64,000 bases of DNA, taken from Kocuria rosea subsp. polaris (GTDB lineage Bacteria; Actinomycetota; Actinomycetes; Actinomycetales; Micrococcaceae). Made by a program: the position numbers and the translations under genes. Location of the stretch: contig MLDA01000015.1 of assembly GCA_023896275.1 (NCBI GenBank), positions 1 to 64,000 on the forward strand, written 5' to 3'. The notes under the pieces are model-generated. The model did not search any database, was not told the origin of the DNA, and was given only the letters and a program-made list of their open reading frames with translations. The stretch's first letter is position 1. Each line of letters starts with the position of its first letter. Shown here piece by piece: positions 60,119 to 64,000 of this stretch.

Positions 60119-61240
60119 GTGAGCGAACAACTGACCATTCCCGACAACCTGCTGCCAGCCGACGGGCGGTTCGGGGCCGGGCCATCGAAGGTGCGCCGCG
60201 GCCAGCTCGACGCCCTGCTCGCGGCCGGCACCTCCGTCCTCGGCACCTCCCACCGCCAGGCTCCGGTGAAGAACCTCGTGAAGTCCGTCCAGGAGGGCCT
60301 GCTCGACCTCTTCAAAGCCCCCGAGGGTTACGAGGTCGTCCTGGGCGTCGGCGGTTCCACCGCGTTCTGGGACATCGCGTCCTTCGGCCTCGTGGAGAAC
60401 AAGGCGCAGCACCTCTCGTTCGGCGAGTTCGGCTCGAAGTTCGCCAAGGCCACCGACAACGCGCCGTTCCTCGCAAGCTCCTCGATCATTACGTCCGCTC
60501 CGGGCACGCGCCCGAATCCTGTCGCCGAACCCGGCGTCGACCTCTACGCCTGGCCCCAGAACGAGACCTCGACCGGCGTCGCGGCCCCGGTTAAGCGCGT
60601 TGCCGGAGCCGATGCGGGCTCGCTGGTCGTGGTTGACGCGACCAGCGCGGCAGGCGGTCTCGACGTCGACGTCTCCGAGACGGATGTCTACTACTTCGCC
60701 CCGCAGAAGAACTTCGCGTCCGACGGCGGCCTGTGGCTGGCACTGTTCTCCCCGGCCGCGCTCGAGCGCGCCGAGCGCATCGCGGCGTCCGACCGCTGGG
60801 TCCCGGACTTCCTGGATCTGAAGACCGCCATCGACAACTCCTCGAAGAACCAGACCTACAACACCCCGAGCCTGTCGACGCTCGTGACCCTCGACGACCA
60901 GATTTCCTGGATCCGTTCCAATGGCGGCCTCGACTGGGCCACGGCCCGCACCGCGGATTCCGCCTCGCGCATCTACGGCTGGGCCGAGGCCTCCGCGGTC
61001 GCGACCCCCTACGTCGTTGCTGCCGAGGACCGCTCGAACGTGATCGCCACGATCGACTTCGACGAGTCGGTCGACGCGGCAGCGATCTCGAAGGCCCTGC
61101 GCGCCAACGGCGTCGTGGACACGGAACCGTACCGCAAGCTGGGCCGCAACCAGCTGCGCATCGCGACGTTCGTCGCCATCGAACCGGACGACGTCACCGC
61201 GCTGACGCGCTGCATCGACTACGTCCTCGAGAACCTCTAG
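60119..61240 (+). CDS. serC: Phosphoserine aminotransferase (mycobacterial type)
   Basis: 373 aa PLP enzyme: 3-phosphohydroxypyruvate plus glutamate to phosphoserine and 2-oxoglutarate, in serine biosynthesis. It begins LTIPDNLLPADGRFGAGPSKVR, contains LGTSHRQAPVKNLVKSV, and has the PLP lysine in YYFAPQKNF (Lys197). The overall form is the actinobacterial SerC branch. GTG at 60119 with AGGAG six bases upstream. It is divergent from the DtxR-family gene; 59916-60118 holds no other gene. A strong terminator follows. Confidence 0.94.
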   Translation: MSEQLTIPDNLLPADGRFGAGPSKVRRGQLDALLAAGTSVLGTSHRQAPVKNLVKSVQEGLLDLFKAPEGYEVVLGVGGSTAFWDIASFGLVENKAQHLSFGEFGSKFAKATDNAPFLASSSIITSAPGTRPNPVAEPGVDLYAWPQNETSTGVAAPVKRVAGADAGSLVVVDATSAAGGLDVDVSETDVYYFAPQKNFASDGGLWLALFSPAALERAERIAASDRWVPDFLDLKTAIDNSSKNQTYNTPSLSTLVTLDDQISWIRSNGGLDWATARTADSASRIYGWAEASAVATPYVVAAEDRSNVIATIDFDESVDAAAISKALRANGVVDTEPYRKLGRNQLRIATFVAIEPDDVTALTRCIDYVLENL

Positions 61241-61253
61241 CCACCGCCGGACG

Positions 61254-61301
61254 CGCAAACGCCCGGGCCGCACCTAATGGTGCGGCCCGGGCGTTTTTGC
61301 G
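61254..61301 (+). terminator. Intrinsic terminator of serC
   Basis: An 18-base stem (61257-61274 with 61279-61296), TAAT loop and a TTTTT run (61294-61298). It is strong in the + direction and, because AAA precedes the left arm, also usable for the convergent DUF3027 gene. Confidence 0.9.
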
Positions 61302-61334
61302 TGATGGTCGGCGCCGCCATCCGGCGGACCGTAT

Positions 61335-61916
61335 TTAGGAGGTCGAGCGCTGCCCGCGGCGCGGGCGACGACGACGGCGCGGGCGGGTCGGCCCGTCGTC
61401 CGGATCCTCGTCATCCTCCGGCGCGGAGACGCCGTCGTCCGGGGCGTCGGTTTCTGCGGCTTCGGGGATGGCCTCGGGCTCGTCAGCCGCCTCGTCCGGA
61501 GCCTCCGCGACGCTCACCGCGTCGTCGCGCTCCTCCCCCGCGGGCTCAGCAACGGCCGCCGCTTCGGCCGCCTCGGACTCGTCGCGCGCCTTCTGCTCGG
61601 CGAGCTCCTCCGGCGCAACGCGTTCAGCCCACGGCACCCAGGCCGGGGCCAGCACTGCGTCCTGACCGGGCAGGAGACCGGAATCGCACACCGTCGCGAC
61701 CTTGACCCGTGGGCCCCTCGCCAGCGTGACATACCAGTGCCAGCCGGCGTACCCGCGCATCTTGGCCGCGAACCGGTGCAGGACGAGCCGGTCGCCCTCT
61801 GCGCTGGCGCCCAGGTGCTCACCGATCTGCCCGTCGGGCACCTGGCGCGCGAGTGCCTCGCGTGCGCTCGCCACGTCTGCGGCCAGCACGTCGTCCAGTT
61901 TCGGGGTCCGGGCCAT
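61335..61916 (-). CDS. DUF3027-family protein
   Basis: 193 aa. The N-terminal part (about 1-105) has the actinobacterial DUF3027 features: MARTPKLDDVLAADVASAREAL, VLHRFAAKMRGYAGWHWYVTLAR and VTVCDSGLLPG-like VATVCDSGLLPGQDAVLAPAWVPWAERV. The rest is a Glu/Ala/Asp-rich tail ending in an Arg cluster ([13 protein letters not shown]), i.e. probably disordered. The function is unknown. It lies three bases after the cold-shock gene, a pairing common in actinobacteria. Confidence 0.85.
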   Translation of the reverse strand: MARTPKLDDVLAADVASAREALARQVPDGQIGEHLGASAEGDRLVLHRFAAKMRGYAGWHWYVTLARGPRVKVATVCDSGLLPGQDAVLAPAWVPWAERVAPEELAEQKARDESEAAEAAAVAEPAGEERDDAVSVAEAPDEAADEPEAIPEAAETDAPDDGVSAPEDDEDPDDGPTRPRRRRRPRRGQRSTS

Positions 61917-61919
61917 GGT

Positions 61920-62303
61920 CTAAGCGTCCAGGTCGTCTGCGACGGCGCGGAGCACGGTCGCGATCTTGGCGCTCTGGCGCTTCTCCGGATAACGGCCGTT
62001 GCGCAGCCCGTCGGAGATGCCGTCCAGGAGCCGGATGAGATCCTCGACGATGACGGCCTGCGCTTCGGCGGGCTTGCGCTTCGCGCGCGCCACCGACGGG
62101 GCCTTGTCGAGAATCCTCACCGACAGCGCCTGAGCACCCTTGCGCCCCTCCGCGATGCCGAACTCCATGCGCGTTCCGGCCCGCACCTCACTGACCCCGG
62201 AGGGCAGCGCTGAGGCCGGGAGGTAGACCTCCTGGCCGTCCTCTGCGACGAGGAATCCGAATCCCTTCGCCGGTTCATACCACTTGACCTTGCCTACAGG
62301 CAC
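61920..62303 (-). CDS. Cold-shock-domain protein, long form
   Basis: 127 aa, about twice a normal Csp. Residues 1-66 are the cold-shock domain: GKVKWYEPAKGFGFLVAEDG contains RNP1 (KGFGFL). The usual RNP2 VFVH is replaced by VYLPAS, so RNA binding may be altered. The C-terminal 60 residues are helical (VIVEDLIRLLDGISDGLRNGRYPEKRQSAKIATVLRAVADDLDA). It is probably a nucleic-acid-binding regulator; co-transcribed with the DUF3027 gene. Confidence 0.88.
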   Translation of the reverse strand: MPVGKVKWYEPAKGFGFLVAEDGQEVYLPASALPSGVSEVRAGTRMEFGIAEGRKGAQALSVRILDKAPSVARAKRKPAEAQAVIVEDLIRLLDGISDGLRNGRYPEKRQSAKIATVLRAVADDLDA

Positions 62304-62496
62304 TTTTACTTACCTCGTTCTCGCATTCGGCGGTGCACCTATTCCTCTGGTGCCCCGCTCCGGGTTCCCAGCGGCGCCGGCGCGGTCGATCGCGCTCAGG
62401 GCGTCCCGAGCTGGGGAAGTCTGTCTCTCTAGAGTACGCCACGAACGACCACTTCAGGACTTTGCGCCTGATAGGCGGCTGTGTACGTTTAACGCC

Positions 62497-62724
62497 GTGA
62501 AGAAGCGCGACGAAGCACGCCCCACCTCCCGCTGGGTCCTGATCATGGCGGCCGCCACGGCCATCGGCTCTCTGGTCTGCCTGGCCGCCATCCTGGTCTC
62601 CTACGCCGCCGGCGGCCCCGCGTGGCCGGCCCTCTACTGGATCGGCCTCTACGGACTGCCGCTCGCGTTTGCCCTGATGGTCCTCGGCCTGATCTTGAAC
62701 CTGCGGGACCGCCGCCGGCGCTAA
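62497..62724 (+). CDS. Small two-helix membrane protein
   Basis: 75 aa. Basic N-terminus (MKKRDEARPTSRW), two hydrophobic segments (about 14-36 and 43-66) and a basic C-terminus (RDRRRR), so both ends are probably cytoplasmic. GTG at 62497 without Shine-Dalgarno; TACGTT ends seven bases upstream, again compatible with a leaderless message. Divergent from the cold-shock gene. No family recognised. Confidence 0.65.
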   Translation: MKKRDEARPTSRWVLIMAAATAIGSLVCLAAILVSYAAGGPAWPALYWIGLYGLPLAFALMVLGLILNLRDRRRR

Positions 62725-62823
62725 GCACTCGACGACGCACACTCCGCCGACACCCGGCGCGGATCGCACCACCAATCAAGAAACATTCAGGCGACTCCCA
62801 GTTTCGAAGCACACACTGGGAAC

Positions 62824-63534
62824 ATGACTGAAAAAACTCCTGAGGCCCGACTGCTCGTCGTCGATGACGAACCGAACATTCGCGAGCTGCTCTCGACGTC
62901 CCTGCGTTTCGCCGGGTTCGAGGTCTTCGCGGCCGGCAGCGGGCGCGAAGCCCTCGAGGTCGCCGAGCGCGAGCAGCCCGACCTCGCCGTGCTGGACGTC
63001 ATGTTGCCCGATCTGGACGGCTTCGCCGTGACGCGCAAGCTCCGCGCGGCCGGCCGCCACTTCCCCGTCCTGTTCCTCACGGCCCGCGACGGCACCGACG
63101 ACAAGGTCACCGGCCTCACCGTCGGCGGCGACGACTACGTGACCAAGCCGTTCAGCCTCGACGAGGTCGTGGCGCGCATCCGCGCCGTGTTGCGCCGCAC
63201 GCAGCCCTTCGAGGACGAAGCGGCGATCATCCGCGTCGACGACCTCGAGCTGGACGACGACGCGCACGAGGTACGTCGCGCCGGCGTCGTAGTGGATTTG
63301 TCCCCTACCGAGTTCAAACTTCTCCGCTACCTGATGATGAACCCGAACCGAGTGCTGTCCAAGGCGCAGATCCTCGACCACGTGTGGGAGTACGACTTCA
63401 ACGGCGACGCCTCGATCGTCGAGTCCTACATCTCCTACCTGCGCCGCAAGATCGACGCGCACGAGGACTGGACCCCGATGATCCAGACCAAGCGCGGCGT
63501 GGGCTACGTGCTGCGTTCCGCCGACCGCCGCTGA
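62824..63534 (+). CDS. OmpR/PhoP-family response regulator
   Basis: 236 aa. Receiver domain with Asp14-Asp15, phospho-acceptor Asp58 (VLDVMLPD), the LTARD Thr and the TKPFS Lys; then an OmpR-type winged helix (about 135-232: RRAGVVVDLSPTEFKLLRYLMMNPNRVLSKAQILDHVWEYDFNGDASIVESYISYLRRKID and KRGVGYVLR). The receiver (NIRELLSTSLRFAGFEVF, GGDDYVTKPFSLDEVVARIRAVLRR) is close to mycobacterial PhoP/TrcR. It partners the kinase gene 24 bases downstream. The signal and targets are unknown. Confidence 0.9.
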   Translation: MTEKTPEARLLVVDDEPNIRELLSTSLRFAGFEVFAAGSGREALEVAEREQPDLAVLDVMLPDLDGFAVTRKLRAAGRHFPVLFLTARDGTDDKVTGLTVGGDDYVTKPFSLDEVVARIRAVLRRTQPFEDEAAIIRVDDLELDDDAHEVRRAGVVVDLSPTEFKLLRYLMMNPNRVLSKAQILDHVWEYDFNGDASIVESYISYLRRKIDAHEDWTPMIQTKRGVGYVLRSADRR

Positions 63535-63558
63535 CCCGCCCGTCATAGGATGGGCTCG

Positions 63559-64000
63559 ATGACTCGCCTCTTCCGCCAGATCTCCCTGCGCTCGAAACTC
63601 GTGGCGCTCATGGCGCTGCTGATGACGCTGGGCGTGGTCGCGACAGTGTTCACCGCGTCTTTCTCGCTGCGCGTGACCATGATCGACCAGATGGATACCG
63701 ACCTGGCGAGCAACTCGAGTCCTATGGCGAACCTGCTCTACGAAGTCTGGACCGAGGGCTCGGACACCAACAATGCGTACCGGTGGGCGAACCTGGGCCT
63801 GACGCGCTTCCACAGCACCCTGCGGAACCAGGACGGCGAGATCCTCGCCGAATTGCCGGGCATCGAGGGCGCCGACAAACCGGTCATCGACAAGCACACC
63901 GTCGCGGAGGTCGAGGCGGTGCACGATCTCGCCTTCACGACCGAAGGCACGGCCCCTGACTCTGGCGGCTGGCGCTACCGCATGATCGAGATGTCCAACG
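63559..64000 (+). CDS. Sensor histidine kinase, N-terminal part (runs off the right edge)
   Basis: 147 codons are visible. Basic start MTRLFRQISLRSKLVALMALL, first membrane segment at about 14-35, then an extracytoplasmic domain (IDQMDTDLASNSSPMANLLYEVW and on) that continues past the window. This is the layout of PhoR/TcrS-type kinases. An in-frame ATG nine bases upstream (63550) is an alternative start. Catalytic domains are outside the window. Confidence 0.82.
   Translation, partial: MTRLFRQISLRSKLVALMALLMTLGVVATVFTASFSLRVTMIDQMDTDLASNSSPMANLLYEVWTEGSDTNNAYRWANLGLTRFHSTLRNQDGEILAELPGIEGADKPVIDKHTVAEVEAVHDLAFTTEGTAPDSGGWRYRMIEMSN

Overview
The window is chromosomal DNA from a very GC-rich Gram-positive actinobacterium, most likely of the Micrococcaceae (Arthrobacter-like). 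The grounds are the pervasive G/C third codon positions, a 13E12-type DUF222/HNH protein, a DUF3027 plus cold-shock gene pair, DtxR/IdeR and mycobacterial-type SerC proteins, and two c-di-AMP (ydaO-type) leaders in front of cell-wall hydrolase genes. The genus call is inference. I see no rRNA, CRISPR array, prophage or insertion sequence.

Region by region. 1-1377: the start of an unidentified proline-rich protein and a ferritin-like/VIT1 metal transporter. 1385-18107: a complete inositol catabolic region. Three Gfo/Idh/MocA dehydrogenases lie on the minus strand; a GntR regulator, iolB and a secreted intradiol-dioxygenase-like lipoprotein lie on the plus strand; and a long minus-strand operon runs iolC, a Cgl0159-type aldolase, iolD, iolE, iolG, an IolH-like TIM-barrel gene and iolA, preceded by a sugar-porter/tautomerase pair. 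TGTC-N2-GACA-like palindromes sit at all four promoters and define a probable GntR regulon. 18265-24934: a LacI regulator, a SWIM/SNF2 helicase and the 13E12 protein. 25009-31211: a zinc alcohol dehydrogenase, then a ThDP enzyme and an agmatinase-type ureohydrolase that overlap by ATGA, a cupin-XRE regulator, and a divergent sodium/solute symporter. A GTAAAC/GTTTAC-type palindrome is shared by the ureohydrolase and symporter promoters.

31253-40703: an arabino-oligosaccharide locus on the minus strand with a LacI regulator, an ABC binding protein and two permeases, a YesL-like protein, and GH51, GH43 and GH127 enzymes. Almost every junction overlaps by four bases, no ABC ATPase is encoded, and a 27-bp palindrome lies in front of the binding-protein gene. 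40847-50344: sucC-sucD, a UvrD/PcrA helicase, a small membrane protein, tRNA-Arg(CCT), a ROK regulator without the usual zinc cysteines, a NUDIX hydrolase and an ABC exporter.

50393-56430: a molybdenum-enzyme operon (HNH nuclease, MobA-like/C-terminal-domain fusion, moeA, fdhD, FdhF/YdeP-type oxidoreductase). 56765-59195: NlpC/P60 and M23 peptidase genes, each with its own promoter, a c-di-AMP riboswitch of about 170 nt and a TTG start. 59220-64000: a DtxR-family regulator, serC with a strong terminator, DUF3027 and cold-shock genes, a small membrane protein, and the start of a PhoP-like two-component system that runs off the end.
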